A stretch of DNA of 64,000 bases, taken from positions 62,001-126,000 of the forward strand of contig JAOUJW010000007.1 of the NCBI GenBank assembly GCA_029882975.1, written 5' to 3'. Position 1 is the first letter of the stretch, and each line of letters starts with the position of its first letter. The translations under genes and the position numbers were made by a program. Source of the DNA: Gammaproteobacteria bacterium. GTDB lineage: Bacteria > Pseudomonadota > Gammaproteobacteria > SZUA-152. The notes under the pieces were generated by a model. It did no database searches and was not told the origin of the DNA. It saw only the letters and a program-made list of their open reading frames with translations. Below are positions 55,541 through 64,000 of this stretch, in pieces.

Positions 55541-55802
55541 AATCTATGCCATTGAATTTCGGTTAATTATCATTGAATTTTCATTTATCTCTGTGTGAAA
55601 TAGCCGCCAAAACACAGTCCTTGCGGCGATAGAGAGTCCGTATAAAATATTCGTCAATACACAGCAGAACTTTAGTTTTCGTTAGTTAAATTACTCAATA
55701 ATCAAATAAAGCTATATTGTTTATCGGCCCTGTTTTCGGTTTGTTGCTGACCGTTACCACACTTTGCGTAACTCCCCTGCCAAAGCACCTGCCAAAGCAG
55801 TT

Positions 55803-56894
55803 CTACAGCAAAGCGATCTCAGGCTGTGCCGGCCCCTGCAACCTTATCAAACTTGAATCCCAAGACACTGTTTCTATACAGGTTTTATAAATCTGCAGCG
55901 GAAATTGCTGCAGTATTCCACACAAGGGATTGTGCCTCGACATACCCACAACCAAGGATTCAATACCCTTTTGTGCCGCCCGGCCCAAACCGTCCTGCAA
56001 TAGGGGCACAGCCAGCCGCGTCACAGTCTCATCCAGCGCCAAAAAACACCAATAGGCCTGCGAAAACAACCGACCTCGGGGCGGTAAAGAGATTCTCCCG
56101 GTAAGCCGAGCAAATCCGTTATAAAACGGACGCAGCATATTGACAGGAAAACGATATCCCTGGACGCGGATTTGCTTGAAGGCAGTTTGATCCCAAAACG
56201 CCATACAAGCCTTCAATTCGCCGGCCTGCTCGTACACCCAAAAATCCTCTAAGCGCAATCCATGACTTCCATCCAGGGAGTATAACCATGACTCTTCCAA
56301 TACTGCCGAAAATTGGTAGGCTTGCACAGTGCGGTTATATAATTCTGTGATCGCAGTCACGTCATCGGCTTGGGCGGGACGCAATAATCCGTGAATTTTT
56401 CCTTGCCGGGTAGACATTGCTAAACTGAGCAGTTCATCCACCCATTCATAGCGCGGCAAACCTTTGAGACCGGCTTCCAATAATCGCCGTGCCACCCGGT
56501 TTTCAGAAGCGATGCTGGTGAAATAAAAAGGGAGACTGCCGTCAAAAGGTAGCAGTTGGCGTATCGATTCAAAACCGTTTTTCAAAATACGAAAGCGCAT
56601 ACGATACCGGGGGTTGACCCGTAACCCCCCTAGATAGACTAAATTCCGGGCTTGGCCATTCACGTGTACGGGTAATCGATTACAGTTATACATGCCTACC
56701 ACGCACCCATCATGAGTATGAGCAATTACGGTGACGGAATCGCCCATCAAGCCACTGCCTTGAAAATACGCGGGTTCCCGCTCCATAGCCAGTTGCACCC
56801 AGGAATCCATGGCATTGGCCTTGAGCAGCTGTCGCAATTCTACATCGTGCTCTGCGCGGGCAATACGATGTTCAATACCTCCCGCCTCAAACAC
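55803..56894 (-). CDS. GNAT-like acyltransferase, last gene of the GH3/radical SAM operon
   Basis: The 363-residue protein has an N-terminal GNAT-type domain (about 10-140) with 'VVGMYNCNRLPVHVNGQARNLVYLGGLRVNPRYR' where acetyl-CoA pyrophosphate contacts are expected, and a second, similar half (about 175-350), so a tandem GNAT fold is likely. The start is GTG at 56894 with GAGAGG 5 nt upstream. It begins 9 nt after the second radical SAM gene. Substrate unknown; an acyl or aminoacyl donor for a product of the operon is inference. Confidence 0.72.
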   Translation of the reverse strand: MFEAGGIEHRIARAEHDVELRQLLKANAMDSWVQLAMEREPAYFQGSGLMGDSVTVIAHTHDGCVVGMYNCNRLPVHVNGQARNLVYLGGLRVNPRYRMRFRILKNGFESIRQLLPFDGSLPFYFTSIASENRVARRLLEAGLKGLPRYEWVDELLSLAMSTRQGKIHGLLRPAQADDVTAITELYNRTVQAYQFSAVLEESWLYSLDGSHGLRLEDFWVYEQAGELKACMAFWDQTAFKQIRVQGYRFPVNMLRPFYNGFARLTGRISLPPRGRLFSQAYWCFLALDETVTRLAVPLLQDGLGRAAQKGIESLVVGMSRHNPLCGILQQFPLQIYKTCIETVSWDSSLIRLQGPAQPEIALL

Positions 56895-56903
56895 CGTCGC
56901 CTC

Positions 56904-58274
56904 TCATACGGGTAGCAAATTTCCCTGCCAACGTTCATCGCCCAGCGGATAACCGTTGCGTTTATCCACATCGGCACGATGAATAAAATTAATGGGAAAA
57001 TAGTTTCGGAACATAAATGAGTCACTGCGGTTAGTCTTGTCAAAACCACGCTTAAGAATACTATTGATGGAATAAAACCGCCGCCGTGCCTGCACACACA
57101 AGCGAGTGACATCCTGGGGTTGTAATTGGTGCGGTATAAACGGCACATCATTGTAGCGGTAGGCTTCATCCAACCACCATTGTTTATAACGCAAACGTCC
57201 TTGCGATTGCAGTTTGTCGTACAAGGGAGTTCCCGGAAACGGTGTCAAATGATTGAAAGCGGCAATGTAGAGTTTTTCATCAATTGCGAACTGCACCGCT
57301 TCATCAAAAGAGGAATGTTTGTCATGATCGTAGCCGAATACGAATGTACCATACACACGAATATTATGTCGGCGCAGGTTGGCCAAGGCGCGCGGATAAC
57401 CCCCTTTCATGGCGTTAAACCCCTTTTGCATCGCCTTTAAATTGGCCTCATCAAGACTTTCAAACCCGATCAACACGCCCTTACACCCGCTGCGTGCCAA
57501 CAATTGCAGGAAGTCTTCGTCATGAGCCGCGTTGATACTCATTTGCGTTACCCACTTAATATTTAAAGGTTGTAATGCGTGCAGGAATTCCGAGGCCCGT
57601 TTAATGTTGCCGGCAAAATTATCATCAACAAAAAAAAACAACCGTGTTCGCGGTTTAAGTTCTATGAGTTCACGAATCACGGCATCAACCGGTCGCGAGC
57701 GGTGCGTCCGTTTGAAGACGGTTTGGATAGCGCAAAAGTCGCAAGGAAAGCGACACCCTCTACCGGTTTCCACCAAGGCAATTGGTAGATAGTTCTTATG
57801 TGCAAATATAGAACGATCCACCTGAATGTGACTCAAATCCGGAGCCTCTTGGTTTTCATACACCCGCTGCAGTGAGCCGTGTAATAGATCGTCCACTAAC
57901 TCCGGCCAGACCCGCTCAGCCTCGCCAATCACGATAGCATCAGCGTAGCGCGAAACTTCTTCGGGTTGTAAAGTGGCATGAAAACCGCCCAAAATGACCG
58001 GAACACCCCGCCGACGATATTCGCTGGCAATTTGGTAGACACGCTTTGCCGTATAGGTTTCCACCGACATCGCCACGGCATCAGTCGGTTCATCAAAAGG
58101 TAGGGTTTCCATGCGGTCGTCATAGAATCGCACTTCAACACTATCCGGTGTCAATCCTGCTATTGCCGCAGCCGGTAAAGGTTCCATCTGCCAGGAACGA
58201 ATATAGTTTTCACCGATTTTATGACCAATGGCCGGATGAATAATAGTCAACCTGGTTTTGAATACAGAATCCAT
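56904..58274 (-). CDS. B12-binding-type radical SAM protein 2
   Basis: Radical SAM enzymes of this class couple a 4Fe-4S cluster with a cobalamin-type domain to carry out methylations, cyclisations or C-C bond steps. The 456-residue chain has an N-terminal cobalamin-binding-like Rossmann domain ('AVAMSVETYTAKRVYQIASEYRRRGVPVILGG', 'ADAIVIGEAERVWPELV') without an obvious DxHxxG, then the cluster motif 'GRGCRFPCDFCAIQTVF' (CX3CX2C) near residue 180. A C-terminal segment of about 110 residues follows the barrel. It starts 1 nt after the first radical SAM gene. Confidence 0.88.
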   Translation of the reverse strand: MDSVFKTRLTIIHPAIGHKIGENYIRSWQMEPLPAAAIAGLTPDSVEVRFYDDRMETLPFDEPTDAVAMSVETYTAKRVYQIASEYRRRGVPVILGGFHATLQPEEVSRYADAIVIGEAERVWPELVDDLLHGSLQRVYENQEAPDLSHIQVDRSIFAHKNYLPIALVETGRGCRFPCDFCAIQTVFKRTHRSRPVDAVIRELIELKPRTRLFFFVDDNFAGNIKRASEFLHALQPLNIKWVTQMSINAAHDEDFLQLLARSGCKGVLIGFESLDEANLKAMQKGFNAMKGGYPRALANLRRHNIRVYGTFVFGYDHDKHSSFDEAVQFAIDEKLYIAAFNHLTPFPGTPLYDKLQSQGRLRYKQWWLDEAYRYNDVPFIPHQLQPQDVTRLCVQARRRFYSINSILKRGFDKTNRSDSFMFRNYFPINFIHRADVDKRNGYPLGDERWQGNLLPV

Positions 58275-58275
58275 G

Positions 58276-59649
58276 CTAATAGTCTCCGGACACGGTGGAG
58301 CTCTTTACACTCGGGGTGACCGAATTGGGTAGCACCTGCCATTGCCAATCGCAATTGTAAAAGCGCTGCAGATGATGGGCATAAAACCGGTATCCCATAT
58401 TGGTACTCAAAGCCAAAGGTTTTAGATTACCCGCCTTCCATAGACGCCGAGCGATAGCGGACCAGGCGTATACTTGTTTCCAGGCTCGCTCATGTCCCTG
58501 GAGTAACTGACTCACGGACATGTTTTTCGGTTGAAAGACCACATGTTGGCCGTCATACAACTCCCAATCCCGGGTCAGAATGCGCCCTTCCGCTGCCAGA
58601 CGTTGGTATAAAGGAGTACCTGGAAAAGGAGTCAACACAGCGAAGCGAGGCAAATCTACACCGGCATCGATAGCAAATTCTACAGTTTCACTAAACACAT
58701 CCGGGCTATCATGGTCCAAGCCAAACACAAAGCAACCCTGGATGGAGATGCCCAGCGCATGCAAACTATTAATCAGGCTTTTATAGTCTACCGAGGCATT
58801 AAAAGGTTTTCGGGTTTTACTCAGGTTGTCGCGAGAGACCGTCTCCAACCCCAACAATAAACCCTTACAACCGCTACGCGCCATCAATTCCATCAATTGA
58901 GGATCATGGGCAATTAAGACAGTGGACAATCCGTACCAATGGACATTTAGTGGAATGAGTTGGGTAAACAATTCTTTGGCATAAGCCACATTGGAAATCA
59001 GATTCAGATCGACAAATAGGATTTTTTTCTCGCCTACGCGTTTGATATCTTCTATCACCCATTCAACAGGCTTTTGATATTGCTTGCGCCCCCAGGCAGA
59101 CGGAGCCACGCAAAATTCACAATCGTGGAGACAGGAGCGGGTCGCCTCAAATACGGCCTGGGTAAGAAAGTAGCGCTTGTCCAACAATTCTCTTTTTGCG
59201 AAGGGCATGTTTTCCAGCGATAAATCCTCACCTTGACGATAACAGATTTGGAGGGCACCACGGTTGAAATCTCGCAGGAGTTGTGGCCACGCCTGTTCGG
59301 CATAACCAATACAGATGGCGTCCGCATGTTGCTGAGCTTCTTCCGGCATCAAGGTAACGTGCGGGCCACCCAAAACTACCGTTTTTCCCTGTTGGCGATA
59401 TCGCTCAGCCAGTTCATAAGCACGGCCGGCGGTACCGGTAATGACTGTCATTGCCACCAGATCCGCATCGGTTTTTTGCGGAGCATCGCAGATACCTTCA
59501 TCCACCAATTCCAGCTTCACGTCCAAATCCTCGGGAACTAAAGCGGCCAAGGTGGTCAGCGTGAGGGGTTGGTAACGCAGAGATTTTTTGAATATACCGC
59601 CCTTGTTTCGATACAAAGGACCTTTGGGGGACAGCAATAAAATTTTCAC
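58276..59649 (-). CDS. B12-binding-type radical SAM protein 1
   Basis: The 457-residue paralogue of the gene downstream. The N-terminal half contains 'KTDADLVAMTVITGTAGRAYELAERYRQ' and 'VVLGGPHVTLMPEEAQQHADAICIGYAE', and the cluster motif is 'TRSCLHDCEFCVAPSAWG' (CX3CX2C). 'GVDLPRFAVLTPFPGTPLYQRL' is typical of the class. As in its partner, no DxHxxG is evident, so cobalamin may bind without a lower His ligand or not at all. The start is GTG at 59649, giving 'VKILLLSPKGPLYRN' with GGGAG 8 nt upstream; it overlaps the GH3 stop as GTGA. Confidence 0.88.
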   Translation of the reverse strand: MKILLLSPKGPLYRNKGGIFKKSLRYQPLTLTTLAALVPEDLDVKLELVDEGICDAPQKTDADLVAMTVITGTAGRAYELAERYRQQGKTVVLGGPHVTLMPEEAQQHADAICIGYAEQAWPQLLRDFNRGALQICYRQGEDLSLENMPFAKRELLDKRYFLTQAVFEATRSCLHDCEFCVAPSAWGRKQYQKPVEWVIEDIKRVGEKKILFVDLNLISNVAYAKELFTQLIPLNVHWYGLSTVLIAHDPQLMELMARSGCKGLLLGLETVSRDNLSKTRKPFNASVDYKSLINSLHALGISIQGCFVFGLDHDSPDVFSETVEFAIDAGVDLPRFAVLTPFPGTPLYQRLAAEGRILTRDWELYDGQHVVFQPKNMSVSQLLQGHERAWKQVYAWSAIARRLWKAGNLKPLALSTNMGYRFYAHHLQRFYNCDWQWQVLPNSVTPSVKSSTVSGDY

Positions 59650-61274
59650 TGGTTGCGCTCCCGGCGGGGTTTCCCACTCGCCATATTGTCCACTCTTTCC
59701 TTTCTCTCCGTATTCCCTTTCTCCATATCCCACTCCGTTATCTCTTGGGTAAACAAGCTCAATCGGTCAGTATCCAGCAGCAACGCGGGCACTTTAATGT
59801 CTCCAAGTCGCTGCGTTTTAGAAGCACAGAATAAATACCTGGACAAAGCTTTTTCCATTACACCCAGACGCAAGGGCCTTAACTGCCCTATCTGCAGGGC
59901 ATAGGCGTATTGCGGATTGCGCTTTAATTGCCGCTCCACCTGCTGCACACATTGAGAAGGAGACACTTGCCCCCCTGAATCCACTAACAAAATATAACCC
60001 GGTTTACTCTCTTTGGATGGTACCAACATTCTGAACCCGGATACACCCTCGATACAATGTGAGACAAACGACTCCGTTAACTTCTCTCCAACCAAATCCG
60101 ACACTCGACCCATCCTGCCTTCAAAGCGCAACACAGGGTCATCACTTTGGACGGACTCACAGACCACACGGTCACCGGTTCGATAGCGATACAATCCGCC
60201 GGATGTCGTCATGATCACTTCATAACTCGAACCGGGCTGAAGTTCCCGGGGCAAGTAAATATCGCCATCATGAAGAAACTCATAAAATCCACAACCGCGC
60301 GCCAGACGGCAAAGCCCGGCTGTATCGGGAACGGTCACCACTCCCTCCGTAGACAACAAACCTTTGGCTTCAAACTGAGTATAAGGCAATCTTTGTTGTA
60401 ATTGGTGGTAGTAAGTTTCTGAGGATGCATGGGTCCAACAACTGACCAAAGATAATTGCGGCCACAATCGTTCACAATCCGCATCCAGCAAAAATGCCTT
60501 GAAACGTTGTAAGGCCTGAGCGTCCGCTTCTACCTTCATACCCGGCTCATGACATCCAAACCGCAACAAGGCGAGTAAAGAATCTTGTTGCTGTAGCAAA
60601 CCATCCAACAAGGTAATGAAAAACGTCGGGCTCCAAATGGAAATAAACTGTAAATCGTAGCTACGTAATAAATAGTACAAGCTGAGCCGTTGCCATTGGT
60701 GATACTCCGTAAGTTGCGCCACATCCGATGGTACTGCCGATAACTCCGCCAACAAGGGCAAAACATCCTTACCTAAATAGGCTCCGTCACTCAAACCCAG
60801 CGGTATTCCCCCGGTAGTAAACTGTTGCATGCGCATCGCCGGACTGATGGCCCAGTATGCTTTTGCGGTATCGGACAGTTTTTGTGCAACACGTCCAAGC
60901 CAGGGCAACAGAGCTAAACGAAAATCCTCTAAGCTCCGAGAAGAGTAAGGGATAAGCTTGGGTCCACCACCACTGCCCCCCGTGATTTCAAATGCCACGG
61001 CGCGTCCCTTGAACAATATATCCGGCTCCCCCTGAGCAATACGCTCAATGGAATGATGCGCATCCCCATAACCACACAATGGGACGAACTCTCTATAATC
61101 GTCCACTGATTGAATCCGTTCGAACTGGCATTGATGGCCGTAGTCTGTTGCCTGATTTTCCTTTAAGCAACGCCAAAGCCAATCTTCACAGCTGCCGGCT
61201 TCCGGCAATTGACACGCCAACAGCGAAAGTTGCCGCCAAAGAGAATTTTGTTCCTCGCGAGAAGAAAAGCTCAT
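59646..61274 (-). CDS. GH3-family acyl-acid amido synthetase-like protein
   Basis: GH3 proteins adenylate a carboxylic acid with ATP and join it to an amino acid; plant members conjugate auxin and jasmonate. The 542-residue protein has the phosphate-binding loop 'ITGGSGGGPKLIPYSSRSLEDF', the adenylate-binding 'YEVIMTTSGGLYRYRTGDRVVCE' and the hinge 'RMGRVSDLVGEKLTESFV'. The family is rare in bacteria compared with plants. It is the first gene of a four-gene leftward operon with two radical SAM genes and a GNAT-like gene. Confidence 0.88.
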   Translation of the reverse strand: MSFSSREEQNSLWRQLSLLACQLPEAGSCEDWLWRCLKENQATDYGHQCQFERIQSVDDYREFVPLCGYGDAHHSIERIAQGEPDILFKGRAVAFEITGGSGGGPKLIPYSSRSLEDFRLALLPWLGRVAQKLSDTAKAYWAISPAMRMQQFTTGGIPLGLSDGAYLGKDVLPLLAELSAVPSDVAQLTEYHQWQRLSLYYLLRSYDLQFISIWSPTFFITLLDGLLQQQDSLLALLRFGCHEPGMKVEADAQALQRFKAFLLDADCERLWPQLSLVSCWTHASSETYYHQLQQRLPYTQFEAKGLLSTEGVVTVPDTAGLCRLARGCGFYEFLHDGDIYLPRELQPGSSYEVIMTTSGGLYRYRTGDRVVCESVQSDDPVLRFEGRMGRVSDLVGEKLTESFVSHCIEGVSGFRMLVPSKESKPGYILLVDSGGQVSPSQCVQQVERQLKRNPQYAYALQIGQLRPLRLGVMEKALSRYLFCASKTQRLGDIKVPALLLDTDRLSLFTQEITEWDMEKGNTERKERVDNMASGKPRRERNQ

Positions 61275-61376
61275 GACCGATAAGTATCCAATGGAACAAC
61301 ATGCTACAATAAGCTTACTGTTATTGTGATGTGACGAGGGGTTCCAGTCAACCGGATTTACGCCTGGGAGGCGAAT

Positions 61377-62036
61377 ATGAAAAAACTGTTTCTGCTATTG
61401 TTGTTTATTTTCAGTACGACTTTTGCTTTTGCTGATAGCACTTCTGACAGTACTTCTGACAGCACTGTCGGCCTTTCCGGCAACGGCTCTGCCTCAACTC
61501 AGTCAGTATCGGCTCCCCATGAACAAGACCGGGCAGCGCTTAAACAAATACTCAAGGAAATCGAAGCGGCAATTAATGCTATGGACTTCGAAGGTCTGTT
61601 CAAACACTTTGACGAAAATATCAGCGTTAATTTTATGACCAACGATATCGCAGTGGGTAAAGAGGCTATTATTGCCTTTTACAATAAGCTGTTTAAAGAT
61701 GAGGGCGCCATCTTACAAAGCCATAAAACCACAGCCAGTCTGGGTGCCCCTGCCGTGTTTCACGATAACACCATTACAGCCTATGGCATGGCCAGGGATA
61801 CGTTTGAATTAAAAGACGGTACTATCCATCACTTTGATACCCGCTGGACCGCCAGCGCTGTGAAGAAAAACGACCAATGGAAAGTCGTATCACTCCATTT
61901 TTCAGTCAGCCCCTTCGCCAATCCCATTTTGGAGCAACTTACCGGCAAGCTGGGACTGTTCAGCGTAGTCGCTTTTGCCGTGGGTATCATTATCGCTTTC
62001 TTTATCGCCCGGTTTGGCAGGCGCTCTACCACTTAA
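61377..62036 (+). CDS. Exported NTF2-like (SnoaL/DUF4440-type) protein with C-terminal anchor
   Basis: The 219-residue protein has a signal peptide ('LFLLLLFIFSTTFAFA'), a 12-bp tandem repeat coding for 'STSDSTSDST', an NTF2-like cone fold (about 55-175, 'ILKEIEAAINAMDFEGLFKHFDENISVNFM' and 'DTRWTASAVKKNDQWKVVSLHFSV') and one C-terminal membrane helix ('LGLFSVVAFAVGIIIAFFIARFG'). Such domains bind small hydrophobic ligands or act as weak enzymes. It overlaps the convergent PAP2 gene by 4 nt and is divergent from the GH3 operon. Confidence 0.8.
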   Translation: MKKLFLLLLFIFSTTFAFADSTSDSTSDSTVGLSGNGSASTQSVSAPHEQDRAALKQILKEIEAAINAMDFEGLFKHFDENISVNFMTNDIAVGKEAIIAFYNKLFKDEGAILQSHKTTASLGAPAVFHDNTITAYGMARDTFELKDGTIHHFDTRWTASAVKKNDQWKVVSLHFSVSPFANPILEQLTGKLGLFSVVAFAVGIIIAFFIARFGRRSTT

Positions 62037-62686
62037 CCCTTGGCCTTGGCCGACAACCGGAGGGTTTCTCCGGTGTCGGCTAAACCGGGCAGAAATACCC
62101 AACGATAGCATAAATACGACAAAACCATACCACCCACAATATCCACCATATGGTGCTGGTGCACCAACAACACGGAAATACTCAACAGCAACCACCAGAA
62201 CATCATTAACAACAAAGGAATTCTGGGAACTGAAAAATAAAAAGCCAAATGCATAACGAAGGTGGTATAAGCGACGTGTAACGATGGAAAGAGATTGTGC
62301 GGCATATCCAATGTATATATCAAAGAAAACAACAACCCGGCATCAGTGTTAAAGGACGCCCTGGGAATTGCCAAGGTAGTCGGAAACGTAAAGAAAATTA
62401 TCCCGGCAACCAGCGTCATAACTGTATAACTCAGAGCCCAGGGCTTCAAAGCCGTCTCGCGCAAATAGAACATCGGTAGCAATAGAAATAAAACCAAGGA
62501 CAAATAGACATAAACAAAAGTGGGAACAAACGGAAGCGACAGCTCCCACTGGAAATACCAACGATACCAATCAGCTTGCCGTGTTGCCCACCAATTGGTG
62601 AAGCCGTACACCAAAAAACATTGCAAGTAGAGAAGCGTACCGACTCCCATATATTTTCTAAACAACGAACCGCCTGGCCACTTCAT
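62033..62686 (-). CDS. PAP2-family membrane phosphatase
   Basis: PAP2 enzymes remove phosphate from lipid or isoprenoid phosphates. The 217-residue protein has about six membrane helices. It has 'MPHNLFPSLHVAYTTFVMHL' (the PSLH motif with catalytic His) and 'VHQHHMVDIVGGMVLSYL' (the HxxxD motif). The first motif (KX6RP) is not clearly visible, which points to the IPC-synthase/DUF2838-like subgroup. Substrate unknown. Confidence 0.85.
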   Translation of the reverse strand: MKWPGGSLFRKYMGVGTLLYLQCFLVYGFTNWWATRQADWYRWYFQWELSLPFVPTFVYVYLSLVLFLLLPMFYLRETALKPWALSYTVMTLVAGIIFFTFPTTLAIPRASFNTDAGLLFSLIYTLDMPHNLFPSLHVAYTTFVMHLAFYFSVPRIPLLLMMFWWLLLSISVLLVHQHHMVDIVGGMVLSYLCYRWVFLPGLADTGETLRLSAKAKG

Positions 62687-62877
62687 GATTGCCTACGCCT
62701 TACACGATAACGAGTTCTGCAGATTATATCGCAGCTGTCTGTTTTGACAGGTGCGTGTGAATCCCATTCAGCCGAATATAACTGGACTCGCGGCCGATTA
62801 TAACATTACGAATGGCATGGTAAATGCATTTTTGGAATATAAAACAATTAATAATGAATGAAACAAAGATCACAGTA

Positions 62878-64000
62878 TGTCGTTTTCCATAACAAGCAGA
62901 GAGATCAACCCGCAAATTGGTGTTTTCGCTGTGCCGGGCGATACGCTCTCAGCACAGAGTATTCTCATCGCCACTTTGATTAACAGGCACCCGGTCGAGT
63001 TATGCAATATGCCGGTAACTGACGGGATATTGAAACTACTGGAGGCGCTGCAACATTCCGGCGCCACCGTACGCCGCCAAAGTGATGTTTTGAGTTTAGA
63101 CTATGACTCCATGAGTTCCTACAGCGAAACGACGTTAACAAACTTACTGGATGCACTGGACGAACCGTCCCTATTACTGCCTGCCGCCTTAGCACTCAAC
63201 GGTGAAATCACACTAAACCGGGAACAACTTGCGCGGTGCACAACCACCCCCATGAGTGCAATCTCGCAAGTACTGGAAAGTTTCGGTGTAGCCGTGTCCG
63301 TCACAAGTGACAGCGTTTGTGCAAAAACCCATTTTTTTAAACCATCCAACATAAACTTGCAAGACTACCTCCATAGACAATGGCAGGACACAGAAAAGCG
63401 ACAACAAAATGCCGCCTTAAACTTGTCTATGATTGCCATCATCACCGCCGCCGCCGTGACGCTGGGTGCCAGCACTGTGCAACTTCCTATCAGGCACCCT
63501 GTTGTGGACGAGTTACTGACGTTTTTAAAAGCCGGCGGTTACAGAGTAGCCCGCAAAGACCTGAGCGTAGCCATTACTCCGCCTCGAAAAGCCAAAAATA
63601 TGGTGAGTTTCAACTTACGTCCTAACCCAAGTAACATTTTCGCATACGTAACCGCCGCCACGTTTTTCAATATCCCCCTGGTATTACGTAATGTACCGTT
63701 ACAAACCGTAAAGCAACACCAGGCCGAAAAACTGTTATTAGAGCGCATGGGATTGAACATCGTCTACGAATGCAACTCCATGTATATTCCGGTAAGAGAG
63801 TCCGTCAAGCTATCCCCAATGGAGATCGACCTGGAAAAAACCGGCATACACCCAAACCATCTGGCTTTTTTTGCCTTAATGCTCAATCGCTCCCAAGGGC
63901 CCAGTTATATCCGTCCTTGGCCTGCGGAGCTGAATTGTATTATGGAGCTGGCGAAACTTGGCCTGCGACTGGAAATCGCCAATGACGTGTTGCGGATCAA
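62878..64000 (+). CDS. Divergent EPT-fold (MurA/EPSP synthase superfamily) protein, 3' end outside window
   Basis: The frame is open from the ATG at 62878 to the last base with no stop, giving at least 374 residues. The repeat pattern is that of enolpyruvyl transferases: 'VPGDTLSAQSILIATLI' and 'ELCNMPVTDGILKLLEALQHSGATV' in the first domain, then 'VRHPVVDELLTFLKAGGYRV'-like units and 'IFAYVTAATFFNIPLVLRNV'. The MurA catalytic Lys-Asn ('GAKNA') and the MurA Cys loop are not seen, nor the EPSP synthase SKS motif, so activity may be lost or changed. The upstream ribosome-binding site is weak. Not near aro or mur genes. Confidence 0.7.

Noticed and set aside
1-64000. tRNA, rRNA, insertion sequences or prophage genes
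   Set aside because: No cloverleaf, rRNA core sequence, transposase, integrase or terminal inverted repeats were seen by eye; a tRNAscan or ISfinder search would be needed to exclude them fully.

Overview
The window is chromosomal DNA of a Gram-negative bacterium, most likely a gammaproteobacterium. The grounds are a GacA/UvrY-type response regulator, a DeaD helicase with a DbpA-like RNA-binding tail, an AmgK/MurU cell-wall recycling pair, TolC-type and beta-barrel outer-membrane proteins, and a proteobacterial glycogen cluster. I cannot name the genus. I see no rRNA or tRNA gene, insertion sequence, phage gene or CRISPR array. Genes are dense on both strands, and several convergent pairs overlap at their 3' ends.

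Positions 1-20 kb hold mixed genes: an L,D-transpeptidase cut by the left edge, a tandem rhodanese, DUF924, deaD, a ferredoxin-reductase, a quinone oxidoreductase-like protein, an HDOD protein and a PhnD-like binding protein. They continue with a large Sel1-repeat protein, an outer-membrane protein, a DUF1223 protein, an unknown membrane protein, RNase Z and acylphosphatase. A leftward run at 16.5-19.9 kb pairs two periplasmic thioredoxin-fold proteins with a TolC protein and a membrane-fusion adaptor, but no inner-membrane pump is adjacent. Positions 20-28 kb hold gacA, murU-amgK, an SDR, a translationally coupled three-gene phosphorelay operon, a 44-residue membrane peptide and an FGE-fold lipoprotein.

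Positions 28.5-43.8 kb and 48.1-52.4 kb form a near-complete glycogen system. glgC supplies ADP-glucose and glgA polymerises it. Two different glgB genes branch the polymer. GlgP, GlgX, MalQ and a GH57 enzyme remodel or degrade it, and glucokinase and 6-phosphogluconolactonase pass glucose into central metabolism. A split sensor (periplasmic binding protein plus histidine kinase) sits inside this cluster. Between the two glycogen blocks are a second Sel1 protein, two unrecognised proteins, a SET-domain protein, a small beta-barrel protein and an AhpD-like protein.

Positions 52.8-64 kb hold a 48-residue membrane peptide, glycerate kinase and a TPR membrane protein. The most unusual locus follows: four leftward genes with junctions of at most 9 nt, encoding a GH3-family (auxin-conjugating-enzyme-like) protein, two B12-binding-type radical SAM proteins and a GNAT-like acyltransferase. 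This is the best candidate for an undescribed pathway. Next to it are an NTF2-like membrane protein, a PAP2 phosphatase, and a divergent MurA/EPSP-synthase-fold protein cut by the right edge.
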